A stretch of 7,127 bases of DNA from Thermoleophilia bacterium (GCA_013362295.1 JABFWJ010000043.1:1-7127), one strand, 5' to 3'. Shown: positions 1 through 6,730, counted from the first letter of the stretch. Translations and numbers: made by a program. Notes: a model not told the origin generated them from the sequence alone.

Positions 1-1
1 G

Positions 2-1444
2 GCCGTCGTCCTGCCCACCGGCGCCCGCCGGCTCCTCCCGTGGGTGATGGGGCCGGTGCTCGGACTGCTCGTGCTGGTGAAGCTCCTCGACCTCGCCTTC
101 TTCATCGCCTTCGACCGCCCGTTCAATCCGGTCGACGACCGAAGCTACGCCTCGCTCGGGATGGAGACGGTGCGCGACACCTTCGGTGGCACGGTTGCCG
201 ATCTGGCAGTCGCCGGCGCCGTGGTGCTCGGCATTGCCGCGCTGATCGTCCCCACCCTCGCCGTACTCCGCCTGACCCGGGTTGCGGCCGGCCACCGCCG
301 GTACTCGCTCCGGGCGATCACGGCACTCACCGCGGCCTGGGTGGTCTGCTGGGCGTTCGGCGCCGAGCTCGTCCCGGGCGTGAGCATCGCCTCCACGAGC
401 GCAGCCGACCTGGCCGTCCAGGAGGTGGATGCCGTGCAATCCGACATCCGCGATCGAGCGCGTTTCAACGCCGAGCTCAAGAACGACCGCTATCGCAATA
501 CGCCCGGCGACCGGCTGCTCACCGCGCTCCGCGGCAAAGACGTCCTCCTCGTGTTCGTCGAGAGCTACGGGAAGATTGCGGTCCAGGGAACCTCCTTCTC
601 GCCCGGGGTCGACAGCGTCCTCGACGCGGGAACGCGACAGCTCGCCGCCGCCGGGTTCTCCGCCCGAAGCGGGTGGCTCACCTCCTCGACCTTCGGCGGC
701 GCAAGCTGGCTGGCGCACGGCACGTTGCAGTCGGGGACCTGGGTGAACAGCCAGGGGCGCTATGACGAGCTCGTCGCGAGCGATCGCGTCACGCTCACGA
801 GCGCGTTCGGACGGGCCGGGTGGAGGACGGTCAGCGACGTGCCGTCGGACAACCGAGCGTGGCCGCAGGGCTACTCCTTCTACCACTACGACAAGCTGTA
901 CGACCGCCGGAACGTCGGGTACCGCGGCCCGAGGTACGCATTCGCCTCGATGCCCGACCAGTACACCTACCTCGCCCTGCAGCGGCTCGAGCTGGCGAAG
1001 CCCCAGCGTCCCCCGCTCTTCGCCGAGGTCGACCTCGTCTCGAGCCACACGCCGTGGACCCGCATCCCGCCGCTGATCGACTGGAGCCGCGTCGGGGACG
1101 GGTCGATCTTCAACCGGCTGCCTGTCGACAAGGTCGGCGTGAGCGACGTCCAGAAGGGTTACGCGACGTCGATCAGGTACACGCTGCGCGCACTGTTCTC
1201 GTTCGTCCAGCACTACGGCAGCAAGAACCTCGTGCTCGTCGTGCTGGGCGACCACCAGCCGTCGAGAGTCGTCTCCCATCCCCCGGGTCACGACGTGCCG
1301 ATCTCGATCATCGCGAGCGACCCGGCAGTGCTGAGCCGGATCGCCGGCTGGGGCTGGCTGGACGGAATGCGTCCCACCGGGGCGGCGCCGCTCTGGCGCA
1401 TGAGCGCCTTCCGGAACCGCTTCCTCACGGCGTTCGGACCATGA
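2..1444 (+). CDS. Membrane-anchored sulfatase/phosphoglycerol-transferase-like protein (5' partial)
   Basis: Likely a membrane enzyme of the alkaline-phosphatase superfamily (sulfatase / LTA-synthase-like) acting on an envelope substrate on the outer face of the membrane. The reading frame is open to the left edge, so the N-terminus is missing. GTG at 44 and ATG at 47 are possible internal starts, but I read the gene as entering from upstream. Numbering from GTG 44, hydrophobic segments lie at about residues 3-23, 52-75 and 91-107. A linker and a soluble domain follow from about 165. It contains a VFVESYG strand with Glu173 where the family's first metal ligand sits, a Ser/Thr-rich STFGGASW stretch (213-222) where the nucleophile should be, SSHTPW (about 340), and the metal-binding LGDHQP (Asp403, His404). 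These are family hallmarks; the exact nucleophile is my inference. The acyltransferase gene starts 7 nt after the stop, suggesting an envelope-modification pair. The substrate is unknown: teichoic acid-like polymer, glycolipid or sulfate ester are all possible. Confidence 0.8.
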   Translation, partial: AVVLPTGARRLLPWVMGPVLGLLVLVKLLDLAFFIAFDRPFNPVDDRSYASLGMETVRDTFGGTVADLAVAGAVVLGIAALIVPTLAVLRLTRVAAGHRRYSLRAITALTAAWVVCWAFGAELVPGVSIASTSAADLAVQEVDAVQSDIRDRARFNAELKNDRYRNTPGDRLLTALRGKDVLLVFVESYGKIAVQGTSFSPGVDSVLDAGTRQLAAAGFSARSGWLTSSTFGGASWLAHGTLQSGTWVNSQGRYDELVASDRVTLTSAFGRAGWRTVSDVPSDNRAWPQGYSFYHYDKLYDRRNVGYRGPRYAFASMPDQYTYLALQRLELAKPQRPPLFAEVDLVSSHTPWTRIPPLIDWSRVGDGSIFNRLPVDKVGVSDVQKGYATSIRYTLRALFSFVQHYGSKNLVLVVLGDHQPSRVVSHPPGHDVPISIIASDPAVLSRIAGWGWLDGMRPTGAAPLWRMSAFRNRFLTAFGP

Positions 1445-1451
1445 GCCTGTC

Positions 1452-2561
1452 GTGACGCGGGGACGGCTCGCCGGCCTGGATGGGCTACGAGGCCTGGCGG
1501 CGCTGTATGTGGTCGTGAACCACATCTTCGAGCGCACCTTCCCCGGCTATCCCCACGACCGAGCGCCGTGGTGGGCCGGCTGGTTCATCTTCGGGCGGTT
1601 CGCGGTCGTCGTGTTCATCGTCCTCTCCGGCTTCTCGCTCGCCCTGTCGCCGGCTCGCCACGGCTGGCGGCTCGACAGCGTGGTCCGCTTCGCGGGCCGG
1701 CGGGCCCGGCGAATCCTCCCTGCGTACCTGGCCGCCCTGGCCTTCAGCCTCGTGGTGGCGTGGTACCTCGTCGCTCCTCCGGGGGAGGGAAAGCCCGACA
1801 CGGACTCGGTGGTCGTCAACGGCCTGCTCGTGCAGAACCTCGTCCACGCGCCGAGCCCCAACCGAGCGTTCTGGACGATGGCGGTCGAGGCCCAGCTGTA
1901 CGTCGCGCTCCCGCTGCTCCTGCTGATGGTCCGCCGCCTCGGCGGCATCGTCATGGTCGCCACCGTGACGCTCCTCGTCGCGGCGGTGGGGATCGCGGGC
2001 CCGCACATCCCGCGGTTGCACACGTTCGACATCCAGTCTGCGCCCGATCTCGCCGCGCTGTTCGCGCTCGGCATCCTCGCCGCCGGAGTCGTGGGCGCGA
2101 GCACGACGCGCATGGCGTGGCCGTGGGCCTGGCTCGCGCTCGCCGCCGCGGCGCCCGTGCTGCTGACGATCCGCTGGGAGGGCTCGGTCTGGACACTCAC
2201 CCCGCGACACCTGCTGTGGGTGGATCTGTCGCTCGGTCCCGCGATCGCGTGCCTGCTGATCGGGCTGGCCACCGGTCATCCCGCTCCCCTCGTGCGCCTG
2301 CTCGACTCGCGGCCGCTTCGCAACCTCGGCCTCTGCTCCTACAGCGTGTACCTGCTGCACGAACCGATCGTCGTCGTCGTCTACAGCCGGATCGTGGGGC
2401 CGTGGTACCACCACGGCCCCGCCGCCTTCCTCGTCATGGTCGCCCTCGTGGTGCCGGCGACGATCGTGCTCGCGTGGCTGTTCGCGTCGGTCTTCGAGCG
2501 GCCGTTCCTCCGTCAGCGCAGCCGGGTTCCACCGCAGGAGCTTCGGCTGCCCGCGACCTGA
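1452..2561 (+). CDS. Acyltransferase 3 family (OafA/YrhL-type) membrane O-acyltransferase
   Basis: Polytopic inner-membrane protein (369 aa) expected to transfer an acyl group, often acetyl, to a sugar hydroxyl on a glycan, glycolipid or secondary metabolite. Family hallmarks are clear. LDGLRGLAALYVVVNH (residues 9-24) holds the Arg13-x10-His24 pair. RRARRILPAY (about 83-92) is the conserved basic segment before a membrane helix. FWTMAVEAQLY (140-150) contains the conserved Trp/Glu region, and LCSYSVYLLHEP (294-305) is the late Ser-Tyr-x-x-Tyr-Leu-x-His motif. About ten hydrophobic segments span the protein, and its length is normal for the membrane-only form with no SGNH domain attached. GTG at 1452 is chosen because the conserved motif begins only nine residues later. 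No good Shine-Dalgarno is visible, so translation is probably coupled to the upstream sulfatase-like gene, 7 nt away. Its stop directly abuts the stop of the convergent ribA gene. The acceptor substrate cannot be read from sequence. Confidence 0.92.
   Translation: MTRGRLAGLDGLRGLAALYVVVNHIFERTFPGYPHDRAPWWAGWFIFGRFAVVVFIVLSGFSLALSPARHGWRLDSVVRFAGRRARRILPAYLAALAFSLVVAWYLVAPPGEGKPDTDSVVVNGLLVQNLVHAPSPNRAFWTMAVEAQLYVALPLLLLMVRRLGGIVMVATVTLLVAAVGIAGPHIPRLHTFDIQSAPDLAALFALGILAAGVVGASTTRMAWPWAWLALAAAAPVLLTIRWEGSVWTLTPRHLLWVDLSLGPAIACLLIGLATGHPAPLVRLLDSRPLRNLGLCSYSVYLLHEPIVVVVYSRIVGPWYHHGPAAFLVMVALVVPATIVLAWLFASVFERPFLRQRSRVPPQELRLPAT
2396..2420. repeat. Perfect inverted repeat: 10-bp GC-rich stem, 5-nt loop
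   Basis: The arms GGGGCCGTGG (2396-2405) and CCACGGCCCC (2411-2420) are exact reverse complements around a TACCA loop. The hairpin lies inside the acyltransferase reading frame, encoding about residues 315-323 (GPWYHHGPA). It sits about 140 nt upstream of that gene's stop and about 140 nt beyond the ribA stop on the other strand. No T-tract follows on either strand, so it is not a classical intrinsic terminator. It could still act as a U-less terminator or 3'-end stabiliser for the minus operon, or be a coincidence of GC-rich coding. The structure is seen directly; any function is inference. Confidence 0.6.
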
Positions 2562-3209
2562 TCACGCCGGCCGCGGGAGGTCGAGCGTATGCCCGCCCCG
2601 GCGCGCCTTCGCTTCCAGATAGCGGCCATTCGCGGCGGACACGTGCACACCTGTCGGGACCTGCGCGGTCACCGTCACGCCGCAGGAGCGGAGCTGCCGG
2701 GCCTTGTCGGGGTTGTTGCTGAGGAGGGCGACGCGCGACACCCCGAGCGCATGCAGCATCTGCGCGGCGGCCACATAGCTGCGCTCGTCCTCGCGGTGCC
2801 CCAACGCGATGTTCGCCTCATAGGTGTCGACCCCGGTGTCCTGCAGCGCGTAGGCCTCGAGCTTCGTGTAGAGCCCGATGCCGCGGCCCTCTTGCCGCAG
2901 GTAGAGCAGGTAGCCGCCTGCTTCGGCGATGCGCTCGACGGCCTCGCGCAGCTGCGGCCCGCAGTCGCAGCGCTGACTCCCGAAGACGTCTCCGGTGAGG
3001 CACTCGCTGTGGGCGCGGATCAACGGCACGGCGCGGTCATGTTCGCCCGCCGGGGCGGCCCGGTTGCCGAGCGCGAAGGCGAGATGCTCCCCGCCGTCGA
3101 CGAGCCCGTCGAAGCTGAACACGCGGGCGGCTGTTGCGTACCCGTCGGCAAACCGCATCGGCAGCGTGACCTGCGTGCGGATCGTCGCGGTGGGAGGTCG
3201 CAGCGTCAT
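2562..3209 (-). CDS. ribA: GTP cyclohydrolase II (monofunctional RibA)
   Basis: Cytosolic zinc enzyme (215 aa) that opens the imidazole ring of GTP, releasing formate and pyrophosphate to give 2,5-diamino-6-ribosylamino-4(3H)-pyrimidinone 5'-phosphate. The full signature is present. HSECLTGDVFGSQRCDCG (67-84) carries the zinc cysteines Cys70, Cys81 and Cys83. LRQEGRGIGL (104-113) is the phosphate/GTP-binding loop. Tyr120 in KLEAYALQD and Asp141/Arg143 in EDER match E. coli Tyr105, Asp126 and Arg128, and LSNNPDK follows near 164. There is no RibB (DHBP synthase) domain, whereas primary actinobacterial riboflavin genes usually encode RibBA fusions. This suggests a pathway-specific copy. ATG at 3209 is supported by a GAGG site 6 nt upstream. 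It is the last gene of the six-gene operon, 12 nt after the RibD-like reductase. A homologue stopping at the formyl intermediate is the main alternative, but Tyr120 argues for the ordinary reaction. Confidence 0.95.
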   Translation of the reverse strand: MTLRPPTATIRTQVTLPMRFADGYATAARVFSFDGLVDGGEHLAFALGNRAAPAGEHDRAVPLIRAHSECLTGDVFGSQRCDCGPQLREAVERIAEAGGYLLYLRQEGRGIGLYTKLEAYALQDTGVDTYEANIALGHREDERSYVAAAQMLHALGVSRVALLSNNPDKARQLRSCGVTVTAQVPTGVHVSAANGRYLEAKARRGGHTLDLPRPA

Positions 3210-3214
3210 CCGTC

Positions 3215-3219
3215 GCCTC
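3215..3219 (-). promoter_or_regulatory. Ribosome binding site of ribA
   Basis: The minus strand reads GAGGC at this position, with 6 nt between GAGG and the ATG at 3209. It lies in the 12-nt gap after the stop of the preceding reductase gene and fixes the ribA start. Confidence 0.7.
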
Positions 3220-3221
3220 GC

Positions 3222-3911
3222 TCAGCCGTCCTGGAACCGCGAGGAGAGGGCGTAGCGCAAGAGCACGACATCGCCGAGTTTCTGAACATCGACGAGCGCC
3301 GCTCGACGACCGGGGTTCCAGGGGAAGCGCCCGTCGCGCACGAACCTGGGAGCCTCGGAGTCGCCGACGAACACCGGCGCGACGGCGAGCTGCAGCTCGT
3401 CGACGAGGTCCTCGGTGAGGAACTGCGTGTGAACCGACTCGCCGCCCTCGACCATCAGCCGCTCGACGCCCCGCGCGGCGAGGTCGGTGCTGAGCGTGCG
3501 CATCTTCACGGTCTCGCCGGCGTCGACGACGGTCGCGACCGGCCCGAGACGCTTGCGCGCATCGGCCACCCGCGGGCTCGCGCAGTAGACGATCCTCTCG
3601 GCGTCACCAGCCGTGAAGAAGTCGGCGCGCGCGTCGAGCGCCCCCCGCCGCGTCACCGTCACCTTCATCGGCGACCTCGCGAGGCCCCGCGCGGCCCGCG
3701 CGTCGCGTCGAGCCTGCGAGCGCACGAGGAGCCGGGGGTTGTCGATCCGGACCGTCGCCGCCCCGACCAGGATCGCGTCGCAGGAGGCGCGGACCGCATC
3801 GACCCGGTCGAAATCCGCTTCGTTCGACAGCAGCAGCCGCGAGGCGGCGCCGGCGATGTAGCCGTCGATCGACACGCTGCAGGAGAGGATGGTGTACGGG
3901 CGGTCAGGCAT
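3222..3911 (-). CDS. RibD C-terminal domain (dihydrofolate-reductase-like) family reductase
   Basis: Cytosolic NAD(P)H-dependent reductase (229 aa) resembling the reductase half of RibD and the stand-alone archaeal/fungal reductases that convert the ribosyl chain of the RibA product to ribityl. The fold's markers are present: RPYTILSCSVSIDGYI (4-19) as first strand and SxDGxI motif, then LLLSNEADFDRVDAVRASCDAILVG (26-50) running into GAATVRIDNP (50-59). The cofactor-binding VEGGESVHTQFL lies at 154-165, followed by DELQLAVAPVFVGD (171-184). The N-terminal zinc deaminase domain of bifunctional RibD (HAE and PCxxxG motifs) is absent. ATG at 3911 is chosen because GGGAGGAG lies 6 nt upstream and the family motif begins at once. 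The frame stays open further upstream but only as a shadow of the neighbouring gene. It overlaps the stop of the membrane-protein gene by 8 bp (ATGCCTGA) and lies 12 nt before ribA, so it probably uses the RibA product. The true substrate is inferred. Confidence 0.9.
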   Translation of the reverse strand: MPDRPYTILSCSVSIDGYIAGAASRLLLSNEADFDRVDAVRASCDAILVGAATVRIDNPRLLVRSQARRDARAARGLARSPMKVTVTRRGALDARADFFTAGDAERIVYCASPRVADARKRLGPVATVVDAGETVKMRTLSTDLAARGVERLMVEGGESVHTQFLTEDLVDELQLAVAPVFVGDSEAPRFVRDGRFPWNPGRRAALVDVQKLGDVVLLRYALSSRFQDG

Positions 3912-4860
3912 CCGCGGCTCCTCCCGGCCGCACGACCACTCGCACATGCTTGCCGCGCGACGGTCGCTCGCGTCGCGGGACCCACCCGGCGACGAGCACG
4001 AGCGCGCCCGGGAGGCTGGCGGCGAGCACGATGACGCCGTAGACGACGGCTGTCGCGGCACCCCGACCCGCACCCAGGCCGGCCGCGCCGAACACCCACG
4101 CGGTCGCGCCCTCGCGCGGCCCCCAGCCGGCGATGCTCGGCAGCACCATCGCGAGCATCGCGAGCAAGACCAGCGGCAGCAGCTTGGAGACCGGCGCGGT
4201 GACGCCGGCCGCCCGCGCGGCAACCACGAACGTAACTGCGTGCCCAAGGACGACCAGCGCCGATGCGAGCGCGATCGCCGGGAACGCCTTCCGGTGCAGC
4301 AGCCCGTCGCGGATGTCGGCCGCCACCGCGTTCCGCAGTCGCGCCACCCGGGAGCGCCCGCTCCACGCGCGAGCCCGGCCGACGACGACGACGCCGACCG
4401 TCGTCGCGGCCAGCGCGACGACAACCAGCGGCATGAACGAGCGCACCGGCGACGGCAGAACGAGCAGGACGACGATCGTCAGCGCTGCCTGCACGACCTG
4501 TCCGGAGGCGCGCTCCCAGGCGACCGCCCGCAGGGCGCGGCCGACGTCTTGCACGTCGCGTCCGTGGCTGACGCCACGATGGACGTCCCCGGCGACGCCG
4601 CCGGGGAGCGTGAGGTTGAGGAACACGGACCGGTAGTAGGCCGCGACGGCGGCGGGCAGCGACAGACGGACGCCGAGGCCGCGGGCGACGACCGTCCACC
4701 GCCAGGCACAGCAGACGGTCGTGAGGAGCCCGATCGCCGCGGCCGCCAGCAGCGCGCGGCCGTCGACCGCGCGCACGCCGTCCAGGAACGGGCCGGTGCC
4801 GAGACGCCAGACGACGAAGGCAAGCGTGGCCGCCGCGGCGCTGAGGCGCGCCCACCTCAT
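3904..4860 (-). CDS. Lysylphosphatidylglycerol synthase TM-domain/UPF0104 (YbhN-like) integral membrane protein
   Basis: Polytopic membrane protein (318 aa) with hydrophobic segments at about residues 5-20, 35-53, 68-86, 115-135 and 140-160, plus two or three more in the C-terminal half. Two family motifs identify it. NLTLPGGVAGDVHRG (82-96) matches the usual N-x-x-LPGGxGGD-x-R loop, and PSIAGWGPREGA lies in the C-terminal half where the family has a P-x-x-x-G-x-G-x-REG motif. Members include the flippase half of MprF and many unassigned proteins next to glycosyltransferases, thought to move lipid-linked substrates. The soluble MprF aminoacyl-transfer domain is absent. ATG at 4860 is used: it overlaps the methyltransferase stop as ATGA, and although no Shine-Dalgarno is visible, coupling explains its translation. 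The frame continues upstream to 5046 but without family similarity. In this operon it may translocate or anchor the glycosylated product; that role is inference. Confidence 0.88.
   Translation of the reverse strand: MRWARLSAAAATLAFVVWRLGTGPFLDGVRAVDGRALLAAAAIGLLTTVCCAWRWTVVARGLGVRLSLPAAVAAYYRSVFLNLTLPGGVAGDVHRGVSHGRDVQDVGRALRAVAWERASGQVVQAALTIVVLLVLPSPVRSFMPLVVVALAATTVGVVVVGRARAWSGRSRVARLRNAVAADIRDGLLHRKAFPAIALASALVVLGHAVTFVVAARAAGVTAPVSKLLPLVLLAMLAMVLPSIAGWGPREGATAWVFGAAGLGAGRGAATAVVYGVIVLAASLPGALVLVAGWVPRRERPSRGKHVRVVVRPGGAADA
3918..3925 (-). promoter_or_regulatory. Strong ribosome binding site of the RibD-like reductase
   Basis: The minus strand reads GGGAGGAG, followed by 6 nt and the ATG at 3911. 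The site lies inside the last codons of the upstream membrane-protein gene. It decides the start against a much longer open frame that continues upstream. Confidence 0.8.
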
Positions 4861-5678
4861 GGGAGAACCAACAGGTCGGCGTGGTCGACGGTGACGGCGA
4901 GCCGGTCGGCTTCCGCCTCTCTGAGACGCCGCCGTCGGTAGAGATCCGCGTCGGCGGCCAGCGCCGGCTCCTGCTCGCACGCGGCACCGACCCACCCGGT
5001 GAGCCACTCCACGGCCAGGCCGGTCTCGGCGGCGCCGAGCCGCCACGGGCTCGGCCTGACGACGACCTCGGTCCCGAGGGCGCGGAAGCCTTCGACAGCG
5101 GCTGCAACGGCATCAGGGCCGAGCAGCCGGCCGCGCGGCGTCAGGCGACGCTGGTGCGCATTGAATGCAGCCGCCACCCGAGCGTCGAGCTGATCCGCCG
5201 GGGCGAGGTGCACCCGACCGGTCACGGAGAGCGTGAACAGCACCGGGCACCCGGCTCCGGCGCACGCCTGGACCAGCGCCGCCAGCTCCTCCCCCGTGAG
5301 CAGGTCGAGCAGCGCGGACGCGGTGATCAGGCTTGCGCCCGCGAGATCGTCCCGCCCGAGCAGCGTGATGTCGGACAGACGGGTCTCGACGTCGACGACA
5401 GTCCCGTCGGCTGCCGGGCGGGGGACGTCGGCCGCGGCGAGCGCCAGCAGGTCCGCGTCTCGGTCGTGGAGGATCCAGTGCTGTCGCCCGGGGAGGAGCG
5501 GCGCGAGCCAGCGGCCCATCGCCCCACTCCCACAGGCGAGGTCGTGGATCACCTGGGCACCGCGGGACGGAAGACGGCGACGGAGATGCTCGACGAGCTC
5601 TCGCGCCCGGGCCGCGGCGTCCGCACCCTCGCGCAGGTCGAGCCAGCCCGCGCTGACCCGGATCGCCTCGGCGGTCAT
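4857..5678 (-). CDS. Class I SAM-dependent methyltransferase
   Basis: Probable cytosolic methyltransferase (273 aa) with a Rossmann-type SAM-binding core. Motif I is VIHDLACGSGAMGRWLAP (43-60), containing the glycine-rich DLACGSGAMG. Motif II is WILHDRDADLL (68-78), where Asp72 or Asp74 would bind the SAM ribose. ASLITASALLDLLTGEEL (about 113-130) fits the post-strand-4 region. No catalytic signature tells whether oxygen, nitrogen or carbon is methylated. The C-terminal part (roughly 165-273) is less familiar and may form the acceptor site. ATG at 5678 overlaps the glycosyltransferase stop as ATGA, and a G-rich stretch about 7 nt upstream may act as ribosome binding site. The gene's own stop overlaps the next start in the same way. 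The setting suggests it decorates a GTP-derived pyrimidine/pterin or the sugar attached to it; this is inference, and a lipid acceptor is possible given the membrane-protein neighbour. Confidence 0.87.
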   Translation of the reverse strand: MTAEAIRVSAGWLDLREGADAAARARELVEHLRRRLPSRGAQVIHDLACGSGAMGRWLAPLLPGRQHWILHDRDADLLALAAADVPRPAADGTVVDVETRLSDITLLGRDDLAGASLITASALLDLLTGEELAALVQACAGAGCPVLFTLSVTGRVHLAPADQLDARVAAAFNAHQRRLTPRGRLLGPDAVAAAVEGFRALGTEVVVRPSPWRLGAAETGLAVEWLTGWVGAACEQEPALAADADLYRRRRLREAEADRLAVTVDHADLLVLP

Positions 5679-6730
5679 TGCGCCGCCCCCGCGAGAACGC
5701 CGGCCACGACGGATGTCGTCGTCGACCACCGGGAGAGCGACGCGCGCCGTTCGCGCGCCGCCCGGCGCAACCGCCGGCGCAGGTCGTGGTCCTGGAGCCA
5801 GGCTCGGAGCGCATCGCGGAGCGCGGCCGGGTCCTCGGGCGGAACCAGCAGCCCCGGCCGCGTCCCGTCGGCTGCGTGTCCAAGGGCCTCCGGCACCCCG
5901 CCGACCTCCGCGGCGATGACCGGCAGACCACGCGCAAGCGCCTCGGTGACAACCATCCCGTACGACTCCGCGCGCGACGGGACCACGAGCACGTCCGCCG
6001 CGCCGTAGCTGCGGGCGAGATCGTCCTCGGTCTGCGGACCCGAAAAGCGCACTCGATCGTCCATCCCACCGTCGACCACCCGGCGCCGCAGAGCCTCGGC
6101 GAAGGCCGCGTCGCGCTCCACGCTGCCGACGCACAGGCAGCGCCAACGAAGGCCGTCGAGCATCGCGAGCGCGTCGAGCAGCACGTCATGGCCCTTGCCG
6201 GGGATCACCGCAGCGACCGAGAGCAGCGCCCCGGCCGTCGCAGTCCCCGGCGCGAGATCGGCGGTGTCTGCACCGGGCTCGGCGACGTGGACGCGGTCGT
6301 CCGGTAACGAGTAGAGGTCCATGAGGAAGCGCCGCGCCCATGCGCTCGTCGTGACCACCGACGCCGCGGCCGACAGCACCGCGCCCTCCCGCTCCCTGGC
6401 GCCGTCATCCGTCGCCTGACCCAGCGGCATGTGCACGAGCGTGACCAGCCGCAGCCGATCCGCCAGCGGGACCAGCACGTCGGGCGCGGCCGAAGCGACG
6501 AGCCCGTCGAGCAAGACGACTGCGCCGTCGGGGATCTGCGAGACGGCGTCGGCGAGCGCGGCGTACGACGCCGCGTCCGGCCGCGGCCAGGATCCGGTGA
6601 CTTCGTGCACGTGCACCGACCAGCCGGCGGCGGCGAGGCCGCGGCACACCCGGCGGTCGAACGTGTTCCCTCCGCTCGGCCGGGCCGGGTCGTCGATGCC
6701 TTCGGGAACGACCATGTGCACGGCGGTCAC
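5675..6730 (-). CDS. Glycosyltransferase, GT4-type GT-B fold
   Basis: Retaining, nucleotide-sugar-dependent glycosyltransferase (351 aa), cytosolic or peripheral to the membrane. The N-terminal domain begins with a short strand (AVHMVVPEG) and an SGGNTFDRRVCRGLAAAGW segment (19-37), the usual glycine-rich acceptor-domain start. VHVAEPGAD (147-155) leads to the C-terminal donor domain, with SVAAVIPGKGHDVLLDAL (171-188), VRFSGPQTEDDL (227-238) and ADVLVVPSRAESYGMVVTE (245-263). The last holds the E-x7-E pair Glu255/Glu263 typical of GT4. GGVPEAL follows at 277. GTG at 6730 overlaps the preceding stop as GTGA. GTG 6721 and ATG 6715 are alternative starts that would remove three or five residues, still leaving the first strand mostly intact. 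No membrane helix is seen. Sugar donor and acceptor are unknown; position between the QueD-like and methyltransferase genes suggests the acceptor is the operon's small-molecule product or a lipid carrier. Confidence 0.92.
   Translation of the reverse strand: MTAVHMVVPEGIDDPARPSGGNTFDRRVCRGLAAAGWSVHVHEVTGSWPRPDAASYAALADAVSQIPDGAVVLLDGLVASAAPDVLVPLADRLRLVTLVHMPLGQATDDGAREREGAVLSAAASVVTTSAWARRFLMDLYSLPDDRVHVAEPGADTADLAPGTATAGALLSVAAVIPGKGHDVLLDALAMLDGLRWRCLCVGSVERDAAFAEALRRRVVDGGMDDRVRFSGPQTEDDLARSYGAADVLVVPSRAESYGMVVTEALARGLPVIAAEVGGVPEALGHAADGTRPGLLVPPEDPAALRDALRAWLQDHDLRRRLRRAARERRASLSRWSTTTSVVAGVLAGAAQ

Noticed and set aside
2369..2381. Short GTC trinucleotide run
   Set aside because: It encodes a Val run in a membrane helix of the acyltransferase and is ordinary for GC-rich coding DNA.
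1485..2414. Minus-strand open frame of 309 codons antisense to the acyltransferase
   Set aside because: Low-complexity Arg/Asp/Glu/His-rich translation without hydrophobic core or motif; a GC-driven shadow of the acyltransferase gene.
2562..2600. Possible rho-independent terminator after ribA
   Set aside because: No stem with a T-tract is present at the junction; the only strong stem nearby is the 2396-2420 hairpin, which also lacks a T-tract.
2589..4034. Long plus-strand open frame (481 codons) opposite ribA and the RibD-like gene
   Set aside because: It is Arg/Gly/His-rich with no family motif and lies antisense to two clearly recognised genes. High GC content removes stops from antisense frames.
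3912..4424. N-terminal extension of the RibD-like reductase frame
   Set aside because: The extension would overlap most of the membrane-protein gene and is Arg/Ser-rich. The strong ribosome binding site and the family N-terminus support the ATG at 3911.
4861..5046. Upstream extension of the UPF0104 membrane-protein frame
   Set aside because: It would overlap the methyltransferase and is Arg/Gly-rich. The ATGA junction at 4857-4860 and the first membrane helix right after Met1 favour the shorter protein.
3665..5113. Minus-strand open frame of 482 codons crossing three operon genes in another frame
   Set aside because: Arg/Pro/Gly-rich shadow frame overlapping genes with clear motifs and coupled starts.
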